From JALZVT01 sp964519335 (GTDB taxonomy: Bacteria; Pseudomonadota; Gammaproteobacteria; Pseudomonadales; Azotimanducaceae), in NCBI GenBank assembly GCA_964519335.1, contig CAZFIA010000002.1, positions 28,157 through 92,156 of the forward strand: a DNA stretch of 64,000 nt, read 5' to 3'. The notes beneath the pieces were generated by a model. That model did not search any database and was not told the DNA's origin. It worked only from the letters and a program-made list of their open reading frames with translations. Each line of letters starts with the position of its first letter. Within the stretch, counting starts at the first letter, position 1. Shown here piece by piece: positions 8,379-17,781 of the stretch. A program made the position numbers and the translations under genes.

Positions 8379-8990
8379 CTACAAGGCTGCTCTTTTGTGC
8401 CATTTCCGGTTGAGTTGCAATATGCGCTCTGCGGCGGCAGCGAGATCCATAACTATTTCGCGTACGCCGATGGCACTGGCCTTGTTTGCAAGCTCGGTTG
8501 CTGGGGCGTCTTCACGTCCGTTCGAAGGGTGCACGAGTATGGGCAGACAGTTGGCACTAATCGCCACCTGCATATCTTTCAGCGAATCTCCAATAAAGGC
8601 AGTGGCACTGGATTCGACACCGAGCTCGGTCAGGCAGTCGTCTACCATTGCAGTTTTTGGCTTGCGGCATGAGCAGCGGTGTTCGGGAAGATGCGGACAG
8701 AAGCGCCAGAGCCGGATACGGCCACCGGCCTTCGCAAGCTCGCGCGAAAATCTGTAGTGAATTGCAGCCAGGTCCCGCGCTCCTAATTTGCCTCGGCTGA
8801 TACCGGACTGGTTGGTGCAAAGCGCAGTATCTATACCTGCGTCATTGAGTTGCGCGATTGCGGCAAGTGAACCAGCAACAGGCTGCCACTCCTCGACCGA
8901 CTTTATGTAGTTGGGTGAATCCAGATTGATCACGCCGTCGCGATCGAGCAACACCAGCTGTGTTGGCTTTCGGGTAGAGTCTTGGGCCAT
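8379..8990 (-). CDS. gmhB: D-glycero-beta-D-manno-heptose 1,7-bisphosphate 7-phosphatase
   Basis: This HAD-family phosphatase removes the 7-phosphate during synthesis of ADP-heptose for the lipopolysaccharide core. The 203-residue protein shows the nucleophile motif LLDRDGVIN (DRDG 16-19), CTNQSGISRGK, the zinc-binding CPHLPEHRCSCRKP cluster characteristic of GmhB rather than histidinol phosphatase, and the HAD motif FIGDSLKDM. The ATG start is at 8990. It leads the gmhB-plsC pair. The glyQ-glyS genes that often lie just upstream in relatives are missing. Confidence 0.93.
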   Translation of the reverse strand: MAQDSTRKPTQLVLLDRDGVINLDSPNYIKSVEEWQPVAGSLAAIAQLNDAGIDTALCTNQSGISRGKLGARDLAAIHYRFSRELAKAGGRIRLWRFCPHLPEHRCSCRKPKTAMVDDCLTELGVESSATAFIGDSLKDMQVAISANCLPILVHPSNGREDAPATELANKASAIGVREIVMDLAAAAERILQLNRKWHKRAAL

Positions 8991-9108
8991 GGCGCGGCAG
9001 GCTAGAGGAAACCCCTCCAGCCGTCAAAAAATCTGACCAGGGCCCTTAAATTGCTAACCAAGACCTAAACCACAGCCAGATAAGAGCCAAATAAGAGCGA
9101 GAGATCCT

Positions 9109-9765
9109 GTGCCAGCAAAAGCCAAATCCCTAACCAAAAACCCCAAGCGCTGCCGCTGGTGTGCGGGCGACGAGCTTTATATCGCTTATCACGATCAGGA
9201 GTGGGGTGTGCCCATGCTCGACAGCCGTGCGCTGTTTGCACTGCTGCAACTCGAAGGCATGCAGGCCGGTCTCAGCTGGATCACCATTCTCAAAAAGCGC
9301 CAGCATATGAACAAGGCCTTCTTTCGCTTTTCACCCACCCAGCTGGTTAAGAAGGGCCCGGCTCAGATGAGCAGCTGGCTGAATGACGCGGGTTTGATTC
9401 GCAATCGGCTCAAGCTTGCAGCCCTAATAAGCAATGCTCAGGCGTTTATTGATTACGAGAAGGCTGAGGGCAGAGGTGCTTTTGCTGACCTGCTGTGGCA
9501 GCACGTTAAGCATCGGCCATTGCAAAACAGCTTCAAGACCGCGGCGGAGGTGCCCGCCGAAACCCCGGCAAGCCAGGCGATGTCCAGGCAGCTCAAGAAG
9601 CTGGGTTTTCGATTTGTGGGGCCGACAATTTGTTATGCGTTTATGCAAAGTGCAGGCATGGTGAACGACCATACCCACGGCTGCTTTCGTCGGGCAGAGT
9701 GCAAGAACTTAGGCCGCGTCTTGAACGGGACTGAAGCGGTAAAGAAAATGAAACGCAATGAGTGA
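9109..9765 (+). CDS. tag: DNA-3-methyladenine glycosylase I
   Basis: Tag excises 3-methyladenine from alkylated DNA, starting base excision repair. The 218-residue product has the family's zinc-binding Cys and His residues at both ends (RCRWCAGD near the start, HTHGCF near the end), the HDQEWGVP signature and the helix-hairpin region GLSWITILKKR. The start is a GTG at 9109. The 3' end overlaps the next gene by 8 bases, so translation is probably coupled. The C-terminus is slightly longer than in E. coli Tag (187 residues). Confidence 0.95.
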   Translation: MPAKAKSLTKNPKRCRWCAGDELYIAYHDQEWGVPMLDSRALFALLQLEGMQAGLSWITILKKRQHMNKAFFRFSPTQLVKKGPAQMSSWLNDAGLIRNRLKLAALISNAQAFIDYEKAEGRGAFADLLWQHVKHRPLQNSFKTAAEVPAETPASQAMSRQLKKLGFRFVGPTICYAFMQSAGMVNDHTHGCFRRAECKNLGRVLNGTEAVKKMKRNE

Positions 9766-10789
9766 GTTTGTCAGTCGTGGCCTCGCCCGGTGCCTGTCCG
9801 GGTTGCTCTGGGCGTTGGCACGGCTGCCCGCTCCGGTTAGCCGCGTTGTTGTGAGTACGGCCGGATTTGCTTATGCGGCTCTCGCCCGGGATGCCCGACA
9901 GACCATCATCACTAATCTGAGTCACGTGGAGGCGGGGCTCGCGGCCCACGGAGTCGTACTCGATAGTGTTGATGAGTTTGCCCAGCGTAATTTGCAGGCA
10001 ACCGTACAGCTGTTACCCGAAACCGCCGTTTGCTGGCGCGGCCCGCCTGACGCCTGGCGCGACTTAATAGATGAGGTGCACGGCGAAGAAGCGCTTGCAG
10101 TGTTGGCTCAGGCCCATGCGAAACAGAATGATCGTTCTAGTTCCAATGCCGCGGCAGCCGGCGTTTCTAGAAACAACGTTCCACAGCAACCCGGCAATTC
10201 GCGTGTGCTGTTGCTGTCCCCACACCTGGGTAACTGGGAATTGCTCAACATGTACCTCGGGTCGGAATTTGGCCTGACGGTACTTTACGATCCGCCAAAA
10301 CTGGCCGCGCTTGAGCCGCTGATTCGCAGCGCCCGGGAACGTGCACGAGGCACGGTGTTGCCTATTGGTCCCGCTGGTCTGCGCGAAATGGTGCAGCGGC
10401 TGCGGAACGGTTGGGTGGTTGGCTTGCTCCCTGACCAGGTACCGGGTCAGGAATCTGGGGTGTTGGCTGACTTCTTCGGTAAGCAAGCGCTTACTATCAA
10501 TCTGGTGCATCGTCTTGTAAGCCGGCACCAACCGCGAGTGTTCCTGGTGTGCGCGCTGCGCAAATCCAACGGCCGGTTTGATATCCACTTTGATGAATTG
10601 ACGGCGCAGCTTGCCGGGGTTTCGGAAGTTGAGTCTGCCGCGGCATTGAATAGCGCTGTCGAGCGGCGGGTGGCACAGGCACCGGAGCAATACCAGTGGA
10701 GCTACAAACGCTTTAAGCGGGTGTCGATGGACGCGCCGAATATTTATAGACAAGCGGCAAAAATCAGCGGCGCCAAAAAGCCGGGGTAA
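9758..10789 (+). CDS. Lipid A biosynthesis acyltransferase (LpxL/HtrB family)
   Basis: This family adds secondary acyl chains to lipid A at the inner membrane. The 343-residue protein carries the catalytic HX4E motif HLGNWE (H156-E161), the GLLPDQ segment and a hydrophobic N-terminal half. A low-complexity stretch of about 30 residues (roughly 120-149, rich in Ser, Asn, Ala and Gln) precedes the catalytic motif and looks like a lineage-specific insertion. The ATG overlaps the tag stop region by 8 bases, and the 3' end overlaps convergent trkH by 26 bases. Which of lpxL, lpxM or lpxP it matches cannot be settled from sequence alone, so no symbol is given. Confidence 0.9.
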   Translation: MSEFVSRGLARCLSGLLWALARLPAPVSRVVVSTAGFAYAALARDARQTIITNLSHVEAGLAAHGVVLDSVDEFAQRNLQATVQLLPETAVCWRGPPDAWRDLIDEVHGEEALAVLAQAHAKQNDRSSSNAAAAGVSRNNVPQQPGNSRVLLLSPHLGNWELLNMYLGSEFGLTVLYDPPKLAALEPLIRSARERARGTVLPIGPAGLREMVQRLRNGWVVGLLPDQVPGQESGVLADFFGKQALTINLVHRLVSRHQPRVFLVCALRKSNGRFDIHFDELTAQLAGVSEVESAAALNSAVERRVAQAPEQYQWSYKRFKRVSMDAPNIYRQAAKISGAKKPG

Positions 10790-12209
10790 GCAGCACCAAC
10801 AAGGTGAAGATCTCGAGCCGACCCAAGAGCATTGCCAGCACCAGAATCCATTTTGTGGTGGTGGTTTGGTCGGCGTAGTTGAGCGCCACCTCACCCAGGC
10901 CCGGGCCCAGGTTGTTCAAGCAGGCGCCAACGGCGGAGAACGCAGAAATAAAGTCGATATCTGAAAACAGCATGATGGCGCAAAGCATGATCAGAAATAT
11001 CAGCACGTAGGCTGCAAAAAACCCCCAGACCGCGTTCATGACTCGATCCGATACGGTCGCGTGGCCCAGCTTCACGGGGAAGACGCCAGACGGGTGGATC
11101 AAACGTCGAACCTCGCGCAGGCCCTGCAGATACAAAAGCAGCACTCGAACCATCTTGAGCCCGCCAGCCGTAGAGCCTGCGCAGCCGCCGGCGAAGGCGG
11201 CCAATAGCAGAAGGATAGGCGCAACCGATGGCCAGAGGCTGAAGTCGGCAGTAGTGAACCCTGTTGTTGTGGCGATAGACACCGCCTGAAAGATGCCGTC
11301 GCGGAACGGATGGTCTGTGGTTGTTGGGTTGCGGTACAAGATTAGACAAACCAGTGAGGCAACCAGCACAAGGGTTGCCAGCAACGTCCGCACTTCCCAA
11401 TCGCGAAAATAGTAACCCGGCTTTCTGCGGCTGATAGCCGCGAAGTGCAGACCAAAATTGATTGCGGCGATGATCATAAACACCACGGCGACCAGCTCGA
11501 TGTATGGGTTATCGAAATAACCCAGACTGGAATCGTGGGTGGAAAACCCGCCTATGGCGACGGTTGAGAAGCTGTGGCAAATGGCATCGAAGAGCTCCAT
11601 GCCGGCGGCGTTGTAACTGATCGCACAGAGCACCGTTATGCTCAGGTAGATGTACCACAGTGCTTTGGCTGTTTCGGTAATGCGAGGTGTGAGCTTTGCG
11701 TCTTTCACCGGTCCGGGAGATTCCGCCCGGTACAGCTGCATGCCGCCAATACCCAGCATGGGCAGTATGGCAACGGCCAAAACGATGATGCCCATGCCGC
11801 CGAGCCACTGCAAAAACTGCCGATAAAACAGAATGGATCGGGGCAGATCGTCGAGCCCGGTCATTACCGTGGCGCCCGTGGTGGTTAGCCCAGAGAGCGA
11901 CTCAAAAATGGCATCGGTAAGCGACAGGTCACCGCCGCCGTGTAAGTACAGCGGTAGCGCGCCAAAGGTCCCCAGTGTCAGGTAAAACAGCACGGTAATT
12001 AGAAAGCCGTCGCGGCTGCGCAGGTCTGAATTGCTCCGTACAAGCACCCAAAGTGCCAGCCCCACGAGCGCAGTAATACCAAAGGCGGCAGCGAAGGCGC
12101 GAATCGTGGTGTCGCCGTAGAACCAGCCGACGGCCATGGGTAATAGCATGGTTAGGCTGAACAGCGACAGCAAGATTCCGGTGACGCGCAATATGACGGT
12201 GAAGTGCAT
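10764..12209 (-). CDS. trkH: Trk system potassium uptake protein TrkH
   Basis: TrkH forms the K+-translocating membrane channel of the Trk system, gated by the TrkA ring. The 481-residue protein is strongly hydrophobic throughout with about 10-12 membrane segments and shows the four weakly repeated selectivity-filter regions (for example SLSGLTTTGATV, TVAIGGFSTH, STTTGFTTADFS and CLNNLGPGLG). It lies 15 bases downstream of trkA on the same strand, giving a trkA-trkH operon. Its stop lies inside the end of the convergent acyltransferase gene. Confidence 0.95.
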   Translation of the reverse strand: MHFTVILRVTGILLSLFSLTMLLPMAVGWFYGDTTIRAFAAAFGITALVGLALWVLVRSNSDLRSRDGFLITVLFYLTLGTFGALPLYLHGGGDLSLTDAIFESLSGLTTTGATVMTGLDDLPRSILFYRQFLQWLGGMGIIVLAVAILPMLGIGGMQLYRAESPGPVKDAKLTPRITETAKALWYIYLSITVLCAISYNAAGMELFDAICHSFSTVAIGGFSTHDSSLGYFDNPYIELVAVVFMIIAAINFGLHFAAISRRKPGYYFRDWEVRTLLATLVLVASLVCLILYRNPTTTDHPFRDGIFQAVSIATTTGFTTADFSLWPSVAPILLLLAAFAGGCAGSTAGGLKMVRVLLLYLQGLREVRRLIHPSGVFPVKLGHATVSDRVMNAVWGFFAAYVLIFLIMLCAIMLFSDIDFISAFSAVGACLNNLGPGLGEVALNYADQTTTTKWILVLAMLLGRLEIFTLLVLLTPAFWRR

Positions 12210-12224
12210 GTGCTAGAACTGTAG

Positions 12225-13592
12225 TTACGAAAAGAAGCCGAAGCCCACCTGGAACAATTTTTCTACCGAGCGCACGCGGGTCTTGTCGACCATAAACAAA
12301 ATAACGTGGTCTTCCGGTTCAACGATCACGTCGTCATGCGCAATGAGTACCTCTTTGCCGCGCACAATGGCGCCGATGGTGACGCCATCTGGCAGATCGA
12401 CATCGCCGATCGCCTTGCCCACAACCTTCGCATCGCCGTGCGCAATAACTTCGAGGGCTTCGGCAGCCCCCCGTCTTAAGGTGTGCACGCGGGCCACGTC
12501 GCCGCGCCGCACATGGGAAAGTAAACTGCTTGTAGTGGCCTGTTGTGGTGATATTGCGATATCGATTTCGCCGCCCTGCACCAGATCCACATAGGCAGGC
12601 TTGCCGATAAGCGTCATGACCTGGCGCGCACCCAGCTGCTTTGCGAGTAACGAGGACATTATGTTCACTTCATCGTCATTAGTGAGCGCACAAAACATGT
12701 CGGTGTGCTCGATGTTCTCTTCGAGCATTAGATCTTTGTCTGTGGCGTCGCCATGCAGCACCACGGCGTGGTCGAGCTTCGCTGCAATTTGTTCGCAGCG
12801 GTCGGTTGAAAATTCGATCACCTTTACCGAGAACTGCGCTTCGATACTTCGTGCCAGTGATAGGCCGATGTTACCGCCGCCGGCGATGATAATTCGTTTG
12901 TAGGGTCGCTCCGCCTTGCGAAACTCATTCATTACTCGGTTGATGTGCTTGGTGGCGGCAATAAAAAACACTTCATCGTCTGGTTCGATAACGGTGTCCC
13001 CGCGAGGCGCAATGGAGGTTCCGCGCCGATAAATTGCGGCCACTCGCGTGTCGGCCTGGGGCATATGCTCGCGCAAAAAGCTCAGTTCGTGACCAACCAG
13101 TGGGCCGCCATAGAACGCCTTCATGCCCACCAGCTGCACGGCCGCATCGGCGAAGTCGACAACTTGCAGCGCACCCGGATGTTCAAGGAGCTGTTTGATC
13201 CGTGAGGTTACAGCTTCTTCCGGGTTAATAAGCACGTCGATAGGCATATGGTCCTGGCTGAAGAAGCCATCGCGACCGTGGAACGCTGCGTTTCTGATGC
13301 GGGCAATTTTAGTGGGCGTGCGATAAAGGGAGTAGCACACCTGGCAGGCCACCATATTTACTTCGTCGCTATTAGTTACCGCAATCAATAGGTCGGTATC
13401 GTCGGCGCCCGCTCGACGCAGCACGTCCGGGTGACTTGCCTGGCCCTCAACGGTTTGAATATCCAGCCGGTCGCGCAACTCCACGAGCTTCGATGGGTCG
13501 TTGTCGACAATGGTTATGTCGAACGCTTCTTGCGCGAGGTTTTCAGCCAGCGTAATACCAACCTGGCCTGCGCCTAGAATCAAGATCTTCAC
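12225..13592 (-). CDS. trkA: Trk system potassium uptake regulatory protein TrkA
   Basis: TrkA is the cytosolic NAD(H)/ATP-binding regulator of TrkH. The 455-residue protein has two RCK modules, each with a Rossmann nucleotide-binding motif (ILGAGQVG from residue 4, and IAGGGNIG near residue 237) followed by a TrkA_C domain. Length and duplication match the E. coli protein (458). It is the first gene of trkA-trkH and lies 42 bases downstream of rsmB on the same strand, so it may belong to the def-fmt-rsmB transcript. Confidence 0.96.
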   Translation of the reverse strand: MKILILGAGQVGITLAENLAQEAFDITIVDNDPSKLVELRDRLDIQTVEGQASHPDVLRRAGADDTDLLIAVTNSDEVNMVACQVCYSLYRTPTKIARIRNAAFHGRDGFFSQDHMPIDVLINPEEAVTSRIKQLLEHPGALQVVDFADAAVQLVGMKAFYGGPLVGHELSFLREHMPQADTRVAAIYRRGTSIAPRGDTVIEPDDEVFFIAATKHINRVMNEFRKAERPYKRIIIAGGGNIGLSLARSIEAQFSVKVIEFSTDRCEQIAAKLDHAVVLHGDATDKDLMLEENIEHTDMFCALTNDDEVNIMSSLLAKQLGARQVMTLIGKPAYVDLVQGGEIDIAISPQQATTSSLLSHVRRGDVARVHTLRRGAAEALEVIAHGDAKVVGKAIGDVDLPDGVTIGAIVRGKEVLIAHDDVIVEPEDHVILFMVDKTRVRSVEKLFQVGFGFFS

Positions 13593-13634
13593 TGTTTAGT
13601 TCTGTGCTGCATTGGCGTGTGCATTAGTCTGAAG

Positions 13635-14948
13635 CTACCCGTCTTCCGTTGGTGCTATTAGTTCAGCGTAGTAAAGACCGTCGCCACCGTCTGCGGTTGG
13701 CAGGGTCTGGATTCCGTGGCGCGTGTTGATGAATGGTGTTCGATCGTGGATTGGAAAGCGCGGTGCAATGAAGCCAACCTCCACGTCGGTTGGGCAGCGC
13801 TTTGTAAAGGCGCTGATAATCGCGTCATTTTCTTCCCGAAACAACGAACAGGTACTGTAAATGAGCCTTCCACCGGGCTTAATTTGCCGCCAAAGGGCGT
13901 CAAGCAGTGCGTTTTGTGTGCTGTTTAGTGCATCCAGATCGCTCTGGCTACGCAGTACTTTGATATCGGGGTGACGGCGTACCGTGCCGCTGCCCGAACA
14001 GGGGGCATCGAGCAGGATCAGGTCGAAAGAATCTTGACCATTTGCGCGGCTATCAGTGCTGTCTTTTTGCTGAATCTGTAAAGCGTTTGCGCCCAGGTGA
14101 CCTAGCCGTTTGGCCTGCTCTGTGAGGGTAGTTACCCGGGCGGGTGAGATGTCTTGCATGCACATCGAGGCCTGTGGCTCTTGCTCGAGCAGATGAAATC
14201 CTTTGCCGCCCGGTGCCGCGCAGGCATCAAGCACACTCATGCCTGGCTGGGCCGCCGCAACGCTTACTGCGAGTTGTGCGGCCGCGTCCTGAACAGCAAC
14301 CAGGCCCTGGTCATATCCAGGTAGTTTCTTCTGTGGCCTGGGCAGATCGAGATACAGTGTTTCCGGGAGCGCGCCCGGCTTGAACTCGATGTTGTTCTGC
14401 GTAAGGAGTTCTCCATAAGCGGCTACAGATGTTCGAGCGCTGTTTACCCGCAGGGTCATTGGTGCCCGGGTGTTGTTTGCGCTCAAGATATCCAGCCACT
14501 GGTCTGGCAGGCTGTTACGCAATCTGTTTATAAACCAGTGCGGATGATCGTGTAGCGCTGCGGGTGACCATTCCTCGGTAGGCTGGGGCAGGTTACGCAA
14601 CACAGCGTTGACTAACCCTTTTGCCCAGGGTTTTTTCAGTGTTTTTGTACAGCCCACGGTTTCGGCCACGGCGGCGTGGTCGGGAATTCTGGTGTGAAGT
14701 AGTTGATAAGCGCCAACCAGTATCAGGCAGCGCACGTCGAGGTCTTTAGTGCGCAGTTTTCGGGTTAGCAATTCGTCCACTCGCTGCGACAAAGAGAAAT
14801 AATGACGCAGCGTGCCCGTCGTGAGTTCTCGAACCAGCGGCGGCGTTTGGGTAGCTAGCGCCTGATCCAGCGTCTTGTCCTCTCCAATCACCTGAACCAG
14901 AGCGCGAACCGCCTGCAGGCGTGGGTTATCGCTCACTTTGTCGTTCAT
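13635..14948 (-). CDS. rsmB: 16S rRNA (cytosine-967-C5)-methyltransferase RsmB
   Basis: RsmB methylates C967 of 16S rRNA using S-adenosylmethionine. The 437-residue protein has an N-terminal NusB-like RNA-binding domain (about 1-140) and a C-terminal methyltransferase domain with SAM motif DACAAPGGKG (241-250), DAPCSGSG with Cys317, and the catalytic Cys367 in YSTCS. Both cysteines of this m5C family are present. It overlaps fmt by 23 bases and follows def-fmt, the common gammaproteobacterial order. Confidence 0.96.
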   Translation of the reverse strand: MNDKVSDNPRLQAVRALVQVIGEDKTLDQALATQTPPLVRELTTGTLRHYFSLSQRVDELLTRKLRTKDLDVRCLILVGAYQLLHTRIPDHAAVAETVGCTKTLKKPWAKGLVNAVLRNLPQPTEEWSPAALHDHPHWFINRLRNSLPDQWLDILSANNTRAPMTLRVNSARTSVAAYGELLTQNNIEFKPGALPETLYLDLPRPQKKLPGYDQGLVAVQDAAAQLAVSVAAAQPGMSVLDACAAPGGKGFHLLEQEPQASMCMQDISPARVTTLTEQAKRLGHLGANALQIQQKDSTDSRANGQDSFDLILLDAPCSGSGTVRRHPDIKVLRSQSDLDALNSTQNALLDALWRQIKPGGRLIYSTCSLFREENDAIISAFTKRCPTDVEVGFIAPRFPIHDRTPFINTRHGIQTLPTADGGDGLYYAELIAPTEDG

Positions 14949-15987
14949 CTGAGAGGTTTGGCTGAGACGTCTGCGCGCTGGTAAAGCGCTGGCCTACCTG
15001 AAAAAGGTCAGGGTAACCATTTAGTGCTGCCGCTATAGGCATGGGTTTACCTTTGCCGCGGCTGAGCTGGACCTCGCGAATGCTGATGAACTGTTCCCCC
15101 GCTGCCACCGCTATCGCTTTTTTGCTGGTCGCGACTATGGTGCCGGGTGCTTTTTTAGTGGTGTCTGTGTCGGTTGTATTTGACTGGATTAACTCGGCCT
15201 CAGCCTGGGTGACGGGTGCCGCCCGTAACAGCTTTATAGTTTCATCGGCAAACTCGGTGCGTGCGGGCAATCGATCATTGAGCGCGTTGATTTGTCGAAT
15301 AACCTGCTCGGCGGGCTTATGCCAGTCGATATCGGCGTCTGTAGACCTGAGTTTTTGGGCGTAGGTGGCGCGACTTTCATCCTGGGCCTGCCATTGCTCG
15401 GGCGCAAACTCTGTCAGCGTTTCGAGCAGCGCTTCGATAGCCGGTGCGGACATGGCGTCGTGCAGCTCACGGCCGGTGGTTGTGTGGGTGATGGGAAGCC
15501 GGCGTTGGCTGTATACCCCGCCGGTATCGAGCCCGGCCTCCATCCGCATAATGCACACGCCGCTCTGGGTGTCGCCCGCCATGATGGCTCGCTCTATGGG
15601 TGCAGCTCCTCGCCACCGCGGCAGCAGCGAGGCATGCACATTAATACAACCCAATCGCGGCGCATCTAGAATCGGTTGCGGCAGAATCAGACCGTAGGCT
15701 GCGACAACCAGCACGTCGAGCTGCGTGGACTGCAGTTGCGCGAGTGCATCTTGATTTCGCTCTGGTCGCAACGACCTGGGCTGGCGCACCTCAATGTCTG
15801 CATCTATAGCGACCTGCTTGACCGGGGAAGGAGCGAGCTTGCGTCCTCTACCCCTGGGCCGATCCGGCTGCGTATACACACAAACCACATTGGCCTCGAC
15901 GGCAAGCAGCCCGCGCAGCACGCGCGCTGCAAACTCGGGGGTGCCGGCGAAACCTATGCGCGCGGGAAGCGACCCGGAGGTGCTCAT
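14926..15987 (-). CDS. fmt: Methionyl-tRNA formyltransferase
   Basis: Fmt formylates initiator Met-tRNA using 10-formyltetrahydrofolate. The 353-residue product has the catalytic NVHASLLPRWRGAAP motif (about 116-130, with the conserved Asn and His) and a C-terminal tRNA-binding domain. It is about 35 residues longer than the E. coli enzyme, with a Thr/Asp/Lys-rich insert near 270-285 and an extended tail that runs across the rsmB start. Its ATG overlaps the def stop by 4 bases (ATGA), a coupled pair that makes and removes the N-formyl group. Confidence 0.96.
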   Translation of the reverse strand: MSTSGSLPARIGFAGTPEFAARVLRGLLAVEANVVCVYTQPDRPRGRGRKLAPSPVKQVAIDADIEVRQPRSLRPERNQDALAQLQSTQLDVLVVAAYGLILPQPILDAPRLGCINVHASLLPRWRGAAPIERAIMAGDTQSGVCIMRMEAGLDTGGVYSQRRLPITHTTTGRELHDAMSAPAIEALLETLTEFAPEQWQAQDESRATYAQKLRSTDADIDWHKPAEQVIRQINALNDRLPARTEFADETIKLLRAAPVTQAEAELIQSNTTDTDTTKKAPGTIVATSKKAIAVAAGEQFISIREVQLSRGKGKPMPIAAALNGYPDLFQVGQRFTSAQTSQPNLSDERQSER

Positions 15988-16487
15988 GCGCGTTGGCGCT
16001 TGCTCTTGAGCAGCTTTTTACGAATCCGCTGACGCTTCAAGTTTGATATGTAATCGACAAATAGTTTGCCTTCAAGGTGGTCGCACTCGTGCTGGATGCA
16101 CACAGACAGCAAGCCATCCGCGCGCAACGTAAATTCCTTGCCCCAGCGATCAAGCGCGGTGACTTCGATATGTTCTACCCGGTCGACGTTTTCGTATTGG
16201 CCGGGCACCGACAAACAGCCTTCTTCATGAGTAATTTCGCCTTCAATCTCGGTAACTGTCGGATTGATCAGCACCAGTGGCTGCGATCTGTCTTCGCTCA
16301 CATCAAGAACGATCAGACGCTTGTGGATATTGACCTGAGTCGCGGCTAGACCGATGCCGGGTGCGTCGTACATGGTTTCGAACATGTTATCGATCAGCGT
16401 TCGCAATTTGTCATCAACGTGTTTGACGTCGACGGCCTTGGTGCGCAAGCGCGGATCCGGGTATTCAAGAATTGGAAGTAGAGCCAT
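15984..16487 (-). CDS. def: Peptide deformylase
   Basis: This metalloenzyme removes the formyl group from nascent proteins. All three family motifs are present in the 167-residue product: GIGLAATQ (44-51), EEGCLSVPG (88-96, metal-binding Cys91) and HECDH (133-137, HEXXH type). It heads the def-fmt-rsmB operon and is divergent from the LysM gene, with a 132-base shared promoter region. Confidence 0.97.
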   Translation of the reverse strand: MALLPILEYPDPRLRTKAVDVKHVDDKLRTLIDNMFETMYDAPGIGLAATQVNIHKRLIVLDVSEDRSQPLVLINPTVTEIEGEITHEEGCLSVPGQYENVDRVEHIEVTALDRWGKEFTLRADGLLSVCIQHECDHLEGKLFVDYISNLKRQRIRKKLLKSKRQRA

Positions 16488-16619
16488 AGTGTAAAATTGC
16501 TGAAAGCGGTCTTGGGTAGCGCCGAAGTTGTCTTCAGCTATCTCTAGTATTGGTGTAATTCAGGCTGCTAAGATGGTGAAGCGTAATGAGTTTTTATTAG
16601 TTAAGGAAGGTCCTCAGCA

Positions 16620-17699
16620 ATGAAGGCAGCCATGCATGCAGCGCGCGCTATCACGTTTACAGCGTTTTTGGCCGGCGGCACCCTGATCTGTAGCCCGGTT
16701 GGCCATGCCGCCGTGGCCGACTACATTCGTGGTGATGCGCCTTCGGTGTATACCGTGGTTGAGGGCGATAGCCTATGGGACATCAGCGGCCGGTTCTTGA
16801 CCCAGCCCTGGTTGTGGCCCGAGATCTGGCAAGTTAACCCGCAGATCGAAAACCCGCACCTCATTTATCCCGGCGACCAAATTGCGTTGGAGTACGTTGA
16901 TGGCCAGCCCCGGCTCAGCCTCAGCCGCAACGGCGGTGCGCCATACCGGGCAAGCCCAGGTTCCGATGGTCGATTGCAGCCGCGGATTCGATCTACCCCA
17001 TTAGAGTCTGCGATACCTGCAATTAGCCTCGACGCCATTGAAGGCTTTTTGGTCCATAACCGGGTCGTAAACCCGGTGACGCTTGACCAGGCGCCCTACG
17101 TTATTGAGGGCGATGATGAGCGATTGGTGCTTGGTGCCGGTGATCAGCTCTACGTGCGTGGTGTGCTGCCAGAAAGCGCCTCGTTTAACTATGTACGCCG
17201 CGGTCCTTTGTACATTGATCCCGAAACAGATGAAGTGCTTGGCCAGGAAGCCACTTACATCGGTATGGGCACAACGATTGCACAACACGAAGACGTGGCC
17301 ACCATGTCAGTGGTTGAGTCGCGCGAAGAAATTCAAATTACCGACCGCGTATTACCAACGGAAGAACGACGCCTGGCGTCCACGTTCTTTCCAAGTGGCC
17401 CCGATAACGACATTAACGGCGAAATCATTAGCGTTTTCTCTGGGGTTACCCAGGTTGGTCAATACGATGTTGTCGTGCTTAACCAGGGTGCCCGCGAAGG
17501 CCTTGTGGTCGGCAACGTGCTCGCTATATTCCGCAAAGGCGCGCTCGCGCGAGACCGGATTGCTGGCGACACGATTCAGCTGCCGTCCTCACGTGCTGGA
17601 ATATTGATGGTGTTTCGCACTTTCGAGAAGCTTTCTTACGGTCTTGTGTTAACCACTGAACTGCCTCTCTCCGTCGGCGACGAGGTTCGCTCGCCCTGA
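16620..17699 (+). CDS. LysM-domain periplasmic/peptidoglycan-binding protein
   Basis: The 359-residue product begins with a signal peptide (about 1-31, ending near GHAAVA) followed by one LysM domain (about 45-92, VYTVVEGDSLWDISGRFL to NPHLIYPGDQIAL) that should bind peptidoglycan glycan. The remaining 260 residues form a conserved C-terminal region of unknown role. The position between def and dprA is the same as that of the LysM protein in pseudomonads. A purine-rich GGAAGG ribosome site precedes the ATG at 16620. The stop codon is followed by a short tandem copy of CTGATTTCAG (17696-17716). Confidence 0.88.
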   Translation: MKAAMHAARAITFTAFLAGGTLICSPVGHAAVADYIRGDAPSVYTVVEGDSLWDISGRFLTQPWLWPEIWQVNPQIENPHLIYPGDQIALEYVDGQPRLSLSRNGGAPYRASPGSDGRLQPRIRSTPLESAIPAISLDAIEGFLVHNRVVNPVTLDQAPYVIEGDDERLVLGAGDQLYVRGVLPESASFNYVRRGPLYIDPETDEVLGQEATYIGMGTTIAQHEDVATMSVVESREEIQITDRVLPTEERRLASTFFPSGPDNDINGEIISVFSGVTQVGQYDVVVLNQGAREGLVVGNVLAIFRKGALARDRIAGDTIQLPSSRAGILMVFRTFEKLSYGLVLTTELPLSVGDEVRSP

Positions 17700-17716
17700 T
17701 TTCAGTCTGATTTCAG
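17696..17716 (+). repeat. Short tandem duplication spanning the LysM-gene stop codon
   Basis: CTGATTTCAG occurs at 17696-17705, where the TGA is the stop codon, and again at 17707-17716. The second copy repeats the stop triplet 11 bases downstream. Confidence 0.75.
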
Positions 17717-17781
17717 AGACTAGACTTTAACAGGCCGCTGCCCTACGGCGGCCTGACTTACATGCGGCTGAGATAACTGCC

